Assembly (NCBI GenBank): GCA_003868215.1
Contig: QWDQ01000004.1
Span: 1-64,000 of the forward strand
Direction: 5' to 3'
DNA length: 64,000 bases
From: Pseudophaeomoniella oleicola
Lineage: Eukaryota > Ascomycota > Eurotiomycetes > Phaeomoniellales > Phaeomoniellaceae
The notes under the pieces were generated by a model, which was not told where the DNA came from, did not search any database, and saw nothing but the letters and a program-made list of their open reading frames with translations. Below are positions 10,052 to 22,005 of the stretch, one piece after another; the first letter of the stretch is position 1; each line of letters starts with the position of its first letter. Made by a program: the position numbers and the translations under genes.

Positions 10052-11724
10052 CGCGGATACTATGGTTTGAACGATGTCGTCTGACGGCTCTCTGTGTGCC
10101 CGAGGGAAAACAAGAATGAGAATTTGAGAGAAATGATAGCTTAAGACATCAGGACCGAGGGAAGAGGTGGCGGTTGAACTATGATTTTATACTCGTTTGC
10201 CGTCGATTAAACAGGCATCCTCAGAACGTCCAACCGTCCTCTGGGATTGCTCTTTTTCCTCCATGCTCTTTCTGTCTCTGAAGACGTTTAATCCTTTAGC
10301 CGACTTGCTTCGAAAGCGCTTCCCCCTAGCCTCGTCCAACACTGCTGCTCTGATCTTGATGATGATGTGGTACGTCAATTTAACGCTAGTTTCTGCACCA
10401 TGATCCATGAAAATAAGCAACAAATTAAGCAACGAAACAAGCAACGCCTTATCAGGCACTAACTCTTAGCGATCTCTTGGTAGTCTGTCGCTAATGATTT
10501 CCTATCCTCCTAATGTTCGATCCTTCTAGCCCGGGGTTCATACATTGCTACATGCGGCATGGCCGTGACCTTTAGCTCCTGTCACATTCGTAATTAGGTG
10601 TACTTCGGTCACAGGCGCTTTGATCGCTAGTTCACTGGAGAAAACCCACCAGTATCTGCATTTTACGTGCAGTATGACAGTCACGTGTACAAACCAACAG
10701 TGGGAGTATCATATTTGGTATGCAGTGGTCAGTGTCCTTGGGGATTTAAACTTGCATCAATAGTGAGTCAACAACCCTACCCGGATCCCTTGTTGGCGCA
10801 AAGTATCTAAGCATGTTCTAAATGACCGCAGGACGATTGCATTGAGTCGTGCCGTGACTTGACATGGTTCCAATAGGAAAGCGCTGTCATCACTGGAAGT
10901 TGCTGAAGATGTTACAGTGTCGAGGCCATGTGGAGCGTAAGCTTTTAGCAATGAACAATTGTTGAGACACCTAGCCAATAGCCTCAAAATACTCCTGAAG
11001 CAGCGCATAAGAGCCTACCTGGTAAGGTGGTATTGCAAGTATGACAGCTCCCCAGCAGTACTTAAGACAGCCGTGCTATCTATCGTGATGGTGTGGTCAT
11101 CGCTTGACATTTCCGAAGATATTGCCGGGGTATAAGTTATGTGGAGTGTCAGATTTTAGTAATGGACTATACAGTAGTAGTTGAGGTCGCAAATACCTCC
11201 AGCGGCTCGAGCGTGATCCCGGAGCAGAAGAAAACGTCCAGGGATACTCGTATGTTAGTCTAGAACAGGGCATGTAACTCTACTCCTTGTTGGTCCTCGT
11301 GCGCTGCCGACTACATCTCCACAGCCAAGGTAGATGTTGGCTTTGGACCCCTTTTCGATGTGGACTGCTCAGGTTCCTTGTCAAGGGAAGTGCTGCTTGG
11401 GTATAGCTTAGGGAATTAGTCTCTATCAAGAAGGTTACAATGGAAATCTTCCACCGTTGTATGATGTCGGTGTTTTATCAGGATTCCCATGGGCTACTAC
11501 ACCCATGCTTCGTCATGGACGAGGACATCTCAAGTCCCTTTGGTTTACCAACCCATTCAGTCGTCTTGAGACTACCGCCCGCCACTTTCTGCCCGATCCT
11601 CTCAGCATACCCACCCCATGAGCAAGGCCGTGTTTGTTCCTCCTGAACTATCATCTTTGTTAAGTTCCAACGTGCTAGTCCCTGAGCTGGATTCGTGTTG
11701 ACATTACCCAACTCATACCCGGCA
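10052..11724. other. 1.7 kb intergenic region
   Basis: No gene is convincing. Short ORFs near 10187-10459 and 10757-11008 lack domains, signal peptides or matched splice sites. The segment presumably carries the divergent promoters of the small secreted gene and the UstYa-family gene. Confidence 0.4.
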
Positions 11725-12534
11725 ATGTCTCTTTCTTCATCAGCAGCCATGAAGTACCAACCACTTGACAGCAAGCCGAGTCCAAGAAACTCAACAGAGG
11801 CAGAGGAAGCAGCACCCCTCACCGGAGAAGCATCCGCTAACTCCCGATTGAAAGATCGGGTTTGTCTGTCGCCAGAATATTTACGTCTCTATTGTGTCAT
11901 CTCGACATGTTTAGTCATAACGCTCCTCGGGATCATGGTTTCCACTGGAATCGTCAACGCCCAGAGCTCTTGTCAAAAGGCCTCCTTCAACGAAACCACG
12001 TTTGGTCGCGACTTTCGCTTCATGTCCGTAGATCATCGGTACGATAGTGTCTGGGACGACTGGGCATCTGTGGGACCTGGACATGAACATGACGGAGAGC
12101 ACGACGCTCCGCGTTTGGTTGGGGCCATATCCATGTAGGTTCTCCATCCAAGCTGCAACAATGGTTGCAAAGACGTTCTCATTGACAAGGTTTCATCAAC
12201 TACATTGCCTCGCCGCCTTCCGTCGTGCCATTCAACTTGGCCATGAAGGTGTCGATCCCGGTACCGACTACATGGATGATGGGCATTGGCCGCATTGCTT
12301 TGATTACATGAGAAAGGTACCAACAGGATATCAGTCACGTCAACGCCTGCTTGCGCTAACCATCATGAGTAGACAATCCTGTGTTGGGCAGATGATACAC
12401 TTGAAACAACCCCTCGCATCTCCAACCGTACGCACACGTTAACATTGGATGGATCGCTGGACATGAGACAGTGCAGGGACAGCACGAAGTTGATTCAGAC
12501 GGCGCAGGATTGGGGGAAGACGTTGTTTCCGTAA
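11725..12534 (+). CDS. UstYa-family (DUF3328) oxidase-like membrane protein
   Basis: Three exons in three apparent frames: 11725-12134, 12190-12316 and 12373-12534 (introns of 55 and 56 nt), giving 232 aa. One transmembrane helix lies at about residues 56-77 after a polar N-terminus. The two diagnostic HxxHC motifs are intact: HQLHC at about 139-143 (restored by splicing GAISM to FHQLHC) and HWPHC at about 169-173, followed by FDYMRK and the conserved ILCWADDTLE block created by intron 2. The family includes UstYa/UstYb and related oxidases that cyclise or modify fungal RiPPs and other metabolites. An alternative start is Met9. An MFS exporter follows 750 bp downstream on the same strand; no obvious repeated precursor peptide is nearby. 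Confidence 0.88.
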
Positions 12535-13285
12535 AGTCCTCTGAGCTTCCGATATACTCCCAATTTTGTATCTTGAAAAGACAGCAGAGAATGCTGAATC
12601 AACAAGGTATACATCGATAATATACAGTGACCTTCTCCTGTCTGATGGAACTCAAAGATTCCCCCTTCAGTGCCCTTGATAAGTGTCAACCAGATCACTA
12701 GGATGACTAAGTTGTACAAAATAAATTAATTAATTATATCTGACTCCTTTAATATGTTTATTGTTTACTATGTATAAAATATTCCAGGTTAGGCAGGTTA
12801 ACCGAAAGATAATAACGATCCGCTCGCAGCTGCGAATCTGGTCCGATCTCGCAGCTTGCAATGATCCGATCCCGTTATAATTCTTTTCTTTCCTTTCCAG
12901 TAACTTATAAATGATCTGCTTTTCCCGTTCATGTACATGTCAGCGATCGGTCAGTCAGAGACTATCGTAACGTCCAGGGTTACAATCCCTGACATCTCCG
13001 TGCCTGAAGAAACAGATCAGACACCGAGGCCAAGCGATCTCGGCGCCACTTCACCGGCATTTGCAGGTAAAACTTATGCCGGAAGTTTGCCGAAGGTCGG
13101 TCCGGTACGGTCTGTGGCAGACTTTCTAGGAGATCCGATATTTGTCGTTCAATGATTTCCTCTCCTACATCTCCAGATTTCTGACGAGGAATGAGGTCCT
13201 GTTTGGTCTTGAAGCGTACTCGTATCCTGGAAATGTGCGAGTTGAGTGCCAGACAAAGTCGGATCAACGGTGTGCACCTGCCGTC
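12535..13285. other. Intergenic / 5' leader of the MFS gene
   Basis: AT-rich around 12720-12790, then a GC-richer stretch running into the transporter. Upstream ORFs at 12931-13155 and the in-frame extension from 13142 lack transporter sequence and look like leader or uORF material. Confidence 0.4.
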
Positions 13286-14968
13286 ATGGAGATGTCCGAA
13301 TTACCCCAAGATACACCTGATGTCGAGAAGGGAACAGTAGCGAGAGATACGGTGCCTGTAGGGGACAATGCCGTCGCTGCCCCTGACACTCCTGCGATGG
13401 ATGATGCCAACGAGACGGACGATCAGGGAGGGATCGGACTGCAGCAAGTGATCAGCAATGGACATATGACCCGAACGGTCACTCCAGTCCCCTACACCAT
13501 CTACAACAACCACCAAAAGTCTTTTCTCGTGGCTATGGTATCCATTGCCGCAACCTTTTCCGGTCTCTCGGGGAACATTTATTTCCCTGCCATACCGCAG
13601 ATCTCGAGAAATCTGCACGTCTCCAATGAGGCTGTCACCTTGACAGTGACAACATATATGATATTCCAAGGACTGTCGCCTTCGTTTTGGGGTGCCCTTT
13701 CCGATACCAGAGGACGTCGGATAGCCTATATATCCACTTTCATTGTCTATATCGGCGCCTGTATCGGATTGGCAGAAACGAAACATTACTACCAGTTGGT
13801 GATACTCCGGTGTCTTCAAAGTACAGGAAGCGCAAGCACTATCGCGATAGGAGCCGGTGTTCTCGGTGACATCACCACCCGCGAGGAACGTGGTGGGTAC
13901 ATGGGAATTTACAACGCCGGCCTACTGTTTCCTGTCGCCATCGGTCCTGTGATTGGTGGAGCATTCGCAGAGACTCTCGGCTGGAGAGCCATATTCTGGT
14001 TTCTCATGATATACGCCGCCGTCTTCTTCATCTTCCTTGTTATTTTGCTCCCAGAAACCCTGCGTTCGTTGGTCGGAAATGGCTCTATCCCACCCAAGGG
14101 TCTCGCCAAATCACCCTTTTACTCCTTCGTCCAGCAACGTCGACGCCGTCAGTATCTAAAAGAAAATCCCAACGACGAAGGCGCCACTGCTAATGATCTC
14201 GTCCGCACCGATACCCTCACCAAACCCAAAAAGGCCCAGCTCAATCCCCTGACGTCTCTTGTCATCCTGTTCAACAAGGAAGTAACCTTTGTCATCATCT
14301 TCCTCTCGATCTACTACACGGTGTGGCAAATGGTAATCGCATCGATGTCCACCCTCTTCGAACGCACCTACGGCCTTACCTCCTTCCAATCCGGCCTCTG
14401 CTTCATCGCGAACGGCGTCGGCTGCGTCCTCGGCACCTACTTCACCGGCAAATTTCTCGACTGGGACTACGCGCGCGTCCAGCAGAAATTCCTCGAGCTC
14501 CAAAACAAGAGCCCCACGCCGCTCGATTTCCCCATCGAACACGCCCGCCTCCGCTCCGCCTGGCTCTACAGCCTCATCTCCATCACCTCCGTGCTCATCT
14601 TCGGCTGGACCGTCTCCGCGCACGTGCACATCGCCGCGCCCATCGTCTTCGTCTTCGCGCTCGGCTGGTCCTCGACCTCGCTGCAGGGCGTCATCACGAC
14701 GCTGATGGTCGACCTGTTCCACACGCAGAGCGCGAGCGCGACCGCGACCGTCAACCTCGCGCGCTGTCTGTTGGGCGCGGGCGGGACGGCGGCTGTGTTG
14801 CCCATCATCGATGGTATTGGGGTGGGATGGACTTTTACGCTGTGTGCCGGTATTTTGGTTGGAGCGTTGGTGTTTTTGGCGGTGCAGATTAGATATGGGC
14901 CGAGGTGGAGGGCGGAGAGGAAAAGGAGGGAAAAGGATGCGGCGGTGGTAGGAGGAGGAGGGGGGTGA
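13286..14968 (+). CDS. MFS drug:H+ antiporter (DHA1, Qdr-like)
   Basis: Intron-less 560-aa transporter of the plasma membrane. A polar N-terminal tail of about 70 residues precedes 12 predicted helices. Typical DHA1 landmarks are FSGLSGNIYFPAIPQIS in helix 1, the loop motif WGALSDTRGRR (motif A), RCLQSTGSAS, GDITTREERGGYMG, and motif C-like GPVIGGAFAETLGWRAIFW. A charged central loop with RRRRQYLKENP separates the halves. Closest in type to yeast Qdr/Dtr multidrug exporters. Codons become strongly C-ending from about 14100 onward. It lies head-to-tail behind the UstYa-family gene, so export of a metabolite is possible but not shown. Confidence 0.92.
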   Translation: MEMSELPQDTPDVEKGTVARDTVPVGDNAVAAPDTPAMDDANETDDQGGIGLQQVISNGHMTRTVTPVPYTIYNNHQKSFLVAMVSIAATFSGLSGNIYFPAIPQISRNLHVSNEAVTLTVTTYMIFQGLSPSFWGALSDTRGRRIAYISTFIVYIGACIGLAETKHYYQLVILRCLQSTGSASTIAIGAGVLGDITTREERGGYMGIYNAGLLFPVAIGPVIGGAFAETLGWRAIFWFLMIYAAVFFIFLVILLPETLRSLVGNGSIPPKGLAKSPFYSFVQQRRRRQYLKENPNDEGATANDLVRTDTLTKPKKAQLNPLTSLVILFNKEVTFVIIFLSIYYTVWQMVIASMSTLFERTYGLTSFQSGLCFIANGVGCVLGTYFTGKFLDWDYARVQQKFLELQNKSPTPLDFPIEHARLRSAWLYSLISITSVLIFGWTVSAHVHIAAPIVFVFALGWSSTSLQGVITTLMVDLFHTQSASATATVNLARCLLGAGGTAAVLPIIDGIGVGWTFTLCAGILVGALVFLAVQIRYGPRWRAERKRREKDAAVVGGGGG

Positions 14969-15248
14969 TATTGCGATTCATATATAATAAAGATGTAGGA
15001 GGTTTAGGTACTTAGATATCAAACTCCTTTAAACTTCTTCGCTTTTTGTTTGTACGAGTAGTAGTTCATGGCTGTAGGATATGTGCAATATAGGCATGTA
15101 GACAATCGAGTTGTACTCCTTAGTCGACTGAGAAATTCCTCTGTTTCCAGATAGTAAAATGTATTTTTTCAACACGCTTAATTCCTCACTACTCCACTAC
15201 TAGTCGACCAGCATCACCTACTGCTCACTCACCAGTATGACCCCTTCC

Positions 15249-18200
15249 TCACACATACCCCTCCCTCTCCGCTGTCCACCCCGGTCGAAGATACGCCGTC
15301 TCCTCACCCCCGACCACATCACCAAACCCATACCCGGACTCCGTGACATAATTGACGATGACTTCGACGTCAAGTTCGGCGCCAGCCTCGGTCTGCGCCC
15401 AGACCGCGAGCGCGATTGTGTTGACGCCGTCGTAGTCGAGCACGCCCGGTGGGACGGGGAAATCGATCTGGTGGCCGATGTAAGGGTTGAAGCGGGCGTA
15501 TTGGTAGCCGTTGACAAAGAGGAGGGAGCGGAAGGAGGATGTCGGAGAGGAGGTGTCGCTGGTGAGGCGGAAACTGAGCGAGACGTCGAGGGTGGCCGGG
15601 ACGTGGAGGGGGAAAGTTGAGCGATAGAATTTTACGCCGGCACCGGTGAAGGCGGTTGGGCTGGTGGGCCAGGTCGAGTCGTCGAAGTTGGGGAGGTGCC
15701 AGCCGAGGCGTTCACCGGTGAGGCCGCCTTCGTTGAGGTGGCCACGGGTCGGGTCAAGAGGGTTAGTGTCGCCACCAGCTGTACCCGCGACTCTCCAGGA
15801 GGTGAAGTTTGACCTTGTGCCGGCGCTGCTGATCAGAGTCGCGTTGATGATGCCGCGAGGGTTGAGAGCACCTCCCGTCTCATCATGGCCACTGTTGTCC
15901 TGGACGACGAGAAGGACGTTTCTGTTGACACTGACGGTCGTATTGGAGAAGGAAAGAGTCAAATTACCCGCCTCGAGGGATGGGCTACCAAGGAAGGAGC
16001 CTATAAATTGGCCATTCAGCCAGGCACTCCAGCCAAACGCGGTGCCACCCTGGACGTTGAGATAAACACCTGTGGCGTTGCCGTTAAAGTAGCCGCGCCA
16101 GAGATGAACACCGTTGTGAAACCCGTATTCGTCCACATAAAGGTACGGGATAGTGGCGTTCTTGTATACGCTAGGTGTTGTTGTATGGTTCGCACTCACC
16201 CAAGCGGCACCAGAGTCCGAATAGTTTGCGAATCTTTCTGGCAAGCTATCCTGTACCTTCCATGAACCTAGCTGTGGAGGAGAGAAACTCGCCGGGCCAG
16301 CAAGGCTAGCTGTGAGACTACCGTACGATGTTCTTGTCGTTCCTAAGACGTTCCCGTTCCATGAGATTGTGTCTACAGTATTCGGGGCGAAAACTTCGAT
16401 TTGAGTGGCCGCTCTGGAGTCGCCGGTCAAAATAAGAGTCTGTGCTTCTATGCTAGCTTCACGGACAAGATATGGTCCTTGGACAAGAACTGGAGAGGAT
16501 TAGCCTGCGTGACGGTGTCGAAGTGCATCTGACTTACCGGTTTCATTGTCTGCAACCAGAGGATTGTTAGTCAGCGTTGGAGCCCAGAATGGATATGCAT
16601 AGGTTCTGTCAAGGATGACTACCCGTATATCGTCGTCTATTTGGAGCACGGTAGACCCAGTTGATTGTGTAAAAGTAACCAGCATTCCCTCCGAATCGGG
16701 GTAGAAAGCGATGTTTGAGCAACCTCGGCAGATGCTGACCGACCCACGTGTGGCATCCTTGATGTAGAACTCGCCGCTCTCACCTGTTGGCACCCAAAGC
16801 ACAAGTGTAGGGTGCTCGTCGAGCACGGAGTATGTCAACACATCCGCAGTGGAGTAGAGAACGGTACGTGAGCCGACCACAAAATCAGTCACAATAATCT
16901 TGGACTGATGCCCGTTCAGTACGATATTTCCGGCCCTTTGGGGGACGGTGAGATTCCCTTGGGATGTACTGATATGGAGCTTGAAGGCTTCAAGGGTAGA
17001 TAAAGACGTGTTGGTATGGACGGTCACATAGAATCCAGCATTGGTCACTGGATTCCTCAACTCCGTTGTCGAGATCGCCGGATTGGTGCTATAACTTGTG
17101 CCATTGCCAATCCTGTCGGTCATATAGAGACTCCTCGCAACTCTTGTGAATAAGGCCAAATTCTTAGTTTCGTAGTATTTGGGACCGATCGATCTATCTT
17201 CGGAGACTGGTGCCGAGTAATCGTAGCTAGTGGCAACGACCGGGGCGGCGAACCAACCCCAGGAGGTACCCCCATAAAACATATACAAGCTCATTGCAGT
17301 CACACGTTCCGCAATGTTGTGTCTATAGTAAAGGTTCACGAAATCCTCATTTGAATTGTTGAGACAACCACCTTGCGGCCCACCCCACGGGTTGTAGGAG
17401 CCTCCTTGGAATTCTGGCATGAGTTCTGGCTGTGTTGGAGATACTGCCTGAAAATGATCGTAGTAATTCTGGACTTCAAAAGCAATATATGCTCCGTTTG
17501 TGCTTGTGCATTCGGCCAAGTTGCAACTCCAGCAAGCAGGGTAGCTATCGATCCCATAGACATCGACGTCTCCACCAACGCCGGCCCCGTAATCCGTCGA
17601 CCATGACCTGGTATTCATGTTTGGGTTATTGTGGCTCAAAGGAATAGTGATTCCATTGTCTCTGGCGTTTTGCTCGAGAAGCTCCATGTAGTTGATGCCA
17701 GTTTGGTTGGGCGTTTTGGCATTCACATCGGTCCACTGGTATCCATACTCATTTTCAATCTGATAAGTAAGAGCATTTCCACCGGTCGTAAGCTGATAAT
17801 TTGCAGTGATACGGGCGAACTCGGTCTGATACGGTTCCCAGGCCGCAGTATATCGCGCGTCGTCATTTCTCAATGTACCATATGCTCCGGTGGTAAGCCA
17901 CAGCGGGAATCCTTTAGTTGTATTTAGCAACATACGCTTTCTCTTCTTTCGTTAGGAATTTGACCAACCTCCGGCGTTCGACTCCGCGTTAATGTACGGG
18001 CCTGGGCGGACAAATACGTAGAGTCCAATTTCGTTCGCCAATTCGAAAAGCCGCGTGAAATTATGTGCCCCGTTGCTGAAATCTAAGGTGGTCGGGTTCG
18101 GAGCATGATAGCCCCAATGACCGTAGAAGGTGAACGCATTGCAGCCAGCGGCTTTGATCTTCTGAAGGATGTCTCCCCAGAGCTCGGGGACAGGCACACG

Positions 18201-18404
18201 CCAGTAGTGCATTTCACCAGCGAATATAAATGCCCTTTGGCCATTGATTTCGAAACTATAGTGGTCCCATTGAACCACGTCATTCAGGCTATCATCATGT
18301 AAAGGCCATGGTGTCGCTGATGTGTTCTGCGCATCGGCAGTACGAGCAGCTGTTGATATGAAAACGATAAGGATACAGCAGATCCAGGCCAGGATGTTCG
18401 TCAT
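15249..18404 (-). CDS. lacA: GH35 beta-galactosidase, secreted
   Basis: Extracellular beta-galactosidase of glycoside hydrolase family 35, removing terminal beta-D-galactose from plant polysaccharides. Exons on the minus strand are 18404-17969, 17911-16538 and 16489-15249, giving 1016 aa, close to Aspergillus LacA. The signal peptide is about residues 1-25. Splicing the first intron rebuilds [19 protein letters not shown]. The catalytic acid/base Glu is in YQIENEYGY and the nucleophile Glu is in [12 protein letters not shown]. The C-terminal two thirds hold the usual beta-sandwich domains with many Asn-glycosylation sequons (for example NTTVSVN). The chosen start is the first ATG before the signal peptide. 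No sugar-regulatory partner lies next to it. Confidence 0.95.
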
Positions 18405-19441
18405 GTTTGGTGTCTGCAACTTTCCTACGGGGCTAAGAAAGACATCATATAGTACTGGACTCACCTCTCAATTTGTACAATTGTCAATCTTGCGGAGTCA
18501 ATTGACCCAGGCTTGCTTAGCTGCGTGTATCTACCCTCGTATCGTACCATTTCATAGTTTCATCGGTCTAGAGGTTGAATCAGTACTAGGATGTCCTCCT
18601 ACACCGATGTCACTGCGGGGTATTGTACCTTTGTCGCCGTTGATGCCATGGTGAAAGCTAGTAAGGATCCCTCGGTCACTGGCTGGAATTGTTGCCGTAG
18701 TCAGGGGACTGGTGCGTCCATATCCTGGTAGAATGACCCATCTCGAGCCATCCCTGTCGACGGCTAAGGTAGGAACACTGTACTTAATTACCCTTGATCT
18801 CGAGGACCTTCAATGTGCACTTTGAAAGGAGATAAATCGCTGCATCATAGGCTCGGAGGATATGGAGAGCGGATAAATAGCACCTTCTTGATTTAGTAAT
18901 AGCGTGTCAATTCATAAGTTGAGGTCACAATTGTCCCTCTTTTGCGAGAAACGAAGTCGGATAGAAGACGGAAGAATTCAATTGATCTCGTTTGTTTCGA
19001 TGAATCATTTGACGAGGGCCCCCGCCGTCCAAGTGAGCCTCGGTAATATTTGCAGCTCTACTCAATGCCGTCCACCTAGATCATATTATTGACGCCTTGA
19101 ACATAGATACAATAATGGGCAATTCCAGTCCTTACCTACACAGTAAGTAGGTACATAATTACTATCACAACAGGAGCTGCTTGACCTCTATTCACAGCAT
19201 TAAAGAGCAATCGACATCAGTACTGGAAGAGATGTGATGATATTTTGTCAGTATCGCCCTATCAGCTATAATGAGACGACCAAATACTATACCCTACGAT
19301 GATACTATACCTATTACCCTGATCTGGCCTGGGCCCACCTATCGTATACACTCACCTACCATCTTCTCGTTCGGCAGTCAACTCTTACGCGCAACCCAAA
19401 CACAGTCCCTTCTTCTGGAGATCTTCACACCTTACCATGAC
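18405..19441. other. Promoter side of lacA, no gene seen
   Basis: About 1 kb upstream of the beta-galactosidase. Small ORFs are present, none with recognisable motifs or codon use like the neighbours. Confidence 0.4.
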
Positions 19442-19672
19442 TCAAAAGCAGCAGGTATCAGCCAACCTCGCTCTGGACAGCTCCGCGAGAAGATAGCGAT
19501 TCATAGCAAATGCTTCGAACCGAATCTCAAATTCAGCCGATGACACCTGTGGGACTCCCGGGTAGTGGTAAGCGCTCTGGACTGAATTGATTGCCTGCGC
19601 AGATGGCTGGGGGCGGTTCAAGTTCAGGCTGATGTAGGCGTTGCACTTGGCTGTAGACGAGGAAGAGGCCAT
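19442..19672 (-). CDS. Small hypothetical protein (76 aa)
   Basis: The ORF from the ATG at 19672 opens with MASSSSTAKCNAYISLNLN and ends RARLADTCCF. Codons are mostly C/G-ending, unlike random intergenic sequence here, and the start context is good. It has no signal peptide, membrane segment or known domain. A TATA-like stretch lies near 19740-19750 on the same strand. It may be a complete small gene or one exon of a longer one. Confidence 0.35.
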   Translation of the reverse strand: MASSSSTAKCNAYISLNLNRPQPSAQAINSVQSAYHYPGVPQVSSAEFEIRFEAFAMNRYLLAELSRARLADTCCF

Positions 19673-22005
19673 GATGCTCTGTTCTGAAGTCTGTCTGGTA
19701 ATTTTGTTGGCTCGAGATTGGCAGTGGTATCTAAGTAGGTATATATGTATAGCCCAAGCTAAAGGGTAATGTTCGTTCGTATGTCTGTCGAGAAAAAAAG
19801 AATACCCAATTGCAACCAAGAGGGCTGGACAGCGAGATTAAATATATCTACCACCTTACGTACCCAGCAATCACCACGACTGCTATTATCAGCACAGACA
19901 AAGGCCCTTTCACAGGGCTCTCGTTCTCTTGATCATCTTCTCAAAGAACTCGAACTTTGTATCACGTCCTCCTTCTTCAGAGTCTCAGACAATGGCGTTC
20001 AAAGGAATCGTCATGTACCTTATAGGAGGCAGGAGGTACCTTAGGTACCCTTTGTCTGAACAGCAATGACAAAGAACCTCTCTCAGTTCAGGTCTTATAA
20101 ACAGTGATCTAGGTACCTAGTTCGGTGAATGGAACAGCCCACAAGGTTTGATACAAAGAGTTTCTTCCGATTGTCTTTACCACTCTCTACCAGATAAGAC
20201 AGGACACAGGGCACTTCAGATACGGTCAGTCATTGTTCGACAGCTGGTTCACATTTAGATACTAAGTACTGTTCTCGCGGCTTGAAGCATACTACCTACC
20301 TAGTCGCATGTTACAAAGAAGAACTGCTCGTAGGTAGGTACCTACCTAGTAGCTTTGGAATAATTCATAAAACAAGAGACAGAACCAGGGAGAGCTAGCT
20401 CTATATTATAGTTATAGCGCCCCTCCCCTAGATTGCATAATTATTACACGACTGTTGTACAGTAAACATGACTGTTGTACATTAATTATATAACTGTAAC
20501 ATCGCTGCTACTAAAATCCCTCGTGAATTGTAACTGTGAGGTCACTCTTGCAGAACTCCTTTATACTCGGCAGGATGGTCACATTATCGCAAGCATAACA
20601 GTTATTACCGGGTTCTAGGCACCTTACTTCAGTAAGCTGTTCAGTAAAAAATTCAATTTGATGTCAATTTTCAGGATCTGTGTCAGGCAGGATCTCGAAG
20701 TCGATAATAGGTATGACGCGGTGGCAGTCGCGGGTCGGGTACCTCCCTAATCTACATCTTATCCACCACCAGCGCTCTTGTCATTTAAGTTCGATGTCAA
20801 TGCATGTTTTGCGTTACTACTAGATTTCAATTTATGAGGCAGGTGCTACCGTGATGGGAATGACGCGGTCGTTGGGTTTTTTATTTTATTTGAGATTTCA
20901 CGAAAGAGGAAATTGGAAATCGGAGACTGGAAGGTTGCAGGCTCTGCTTCTTTTGATCCCCTCAGATGGACCTGCAAATATCAGTAACCAACTACCGAAA
21001 GAAGGGGTATAAATTATGCGATGAAAATGGGCGCCCAGATTCAATGGAGACTTTTTGAATGACAGGGCGAAGGCTCGTGTACTTGCAAGAAGAGTTTCAG
21101 ACCAACTAGGAACATCTAGAAAAAGATTACGAATCGATCTAAATTACTACTATGAAGCCTGCCCATCTTAGGTCTTATTGCCGACAGCTCAGTAGTAGGT
21201 ATTCCTGTGCTCACGAAACGAGTGGTATGCACATAGGAGCTCATGTCTAGGTCATGCTAAGCTGTCCTCAGTTCCTCAGTACTAGGTATTAGGTGGCTGA
21301 TCAGCCCTAGGAATCCAATCCTAGCACCAATGCAGGACATGCATGTTACATGAAGGCGATTGATTGGCGTCTAGTATTCTAGTACGCGCTGAATAGCCAA
21401 CTTACTTTCCATCCTAGGTCCTTCGAGCTGTCCACGATACCAGCGGAATTCCACTGCTGACGCCAATGACCATGAATGTCACACGGTCTTACAGGCCCAA
21501 GGAGGCCATCAATCGAACGTTAGCACCATGCATCGCTTCGCAACGCAGAAGACAGAAGAACATATACAGTCCGAGGGTACCTAACCTTTGGCCCCTAATA
21601 AGCCCTAAGGCTTAGTTTATCTACATGTGGCCCAGGTGGCATGCACGCACAATCACAGCTGCTGTTGCAGCCCGTACCTTGAAATAATAAGTCATATGAA
21701 GCAGTTTTAGCGATACTGGGGCTCTAAGTGTCAGCACCATTCACTGCCTAGGAAATAGCAACTTTTATGTCTATCTTTCCTTAGGTGACCACTCGACGGT
21801 AAGAGTTCCAGCCGCCGCCATCTGCTCGTACTACGCGTAGTATGTTGCGCTCTCGTCTACTCAGAATGGGTTGATGTCACCCAGTCGGCCCGTGCCGCAC
21901 CAGTGCAAAGAGTATATATTTGTACAAGGCCCCATTTCTCGGCGTGATGCTTCCGGGTCATTTGTCCTGCCGTGAAGATTACAGGATGGATATACTGCAA
22001 CAAGC
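19673..22005. other. 2.3 kb gene-poor region with palindromic TAGGTACCTA words
   Basis: It is AT-rich with stops in all frames, and no ORF of note lies between about 20050 and 22000. Several copies or variants of TAGGTACCTA occur (around 20031-20050, 20108-20120 and 20325-20350). I see no transposon ORF or terminal repeats, although a decayed element cannot be excluded. Confidence 0.5.

Noticed and set aside
10187-11008. Small ORFs in the 10-11 kb gap
   Set aside because: No signal peptide, domain or splice partner; indistinguishable from chance.
11725-12534. Frameshifted UstYa pseudogene
   Set aside because: The apparent frame changes are two normal GT-AG introns of 55 and 56 nt; the joined reading frame is intact with both HxxHC motifs.
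12931-13155. 74-aa ORF before the antiporter
   Set aside because: No homology features; reads as leader sequence or a uORF of the transporter transcript.
14156-14722. 188-aa minus-strand ORF rich in Glu/Gly
   Set aside because: Antisense shadow of the C-ending codons in the antiporter; no domain.
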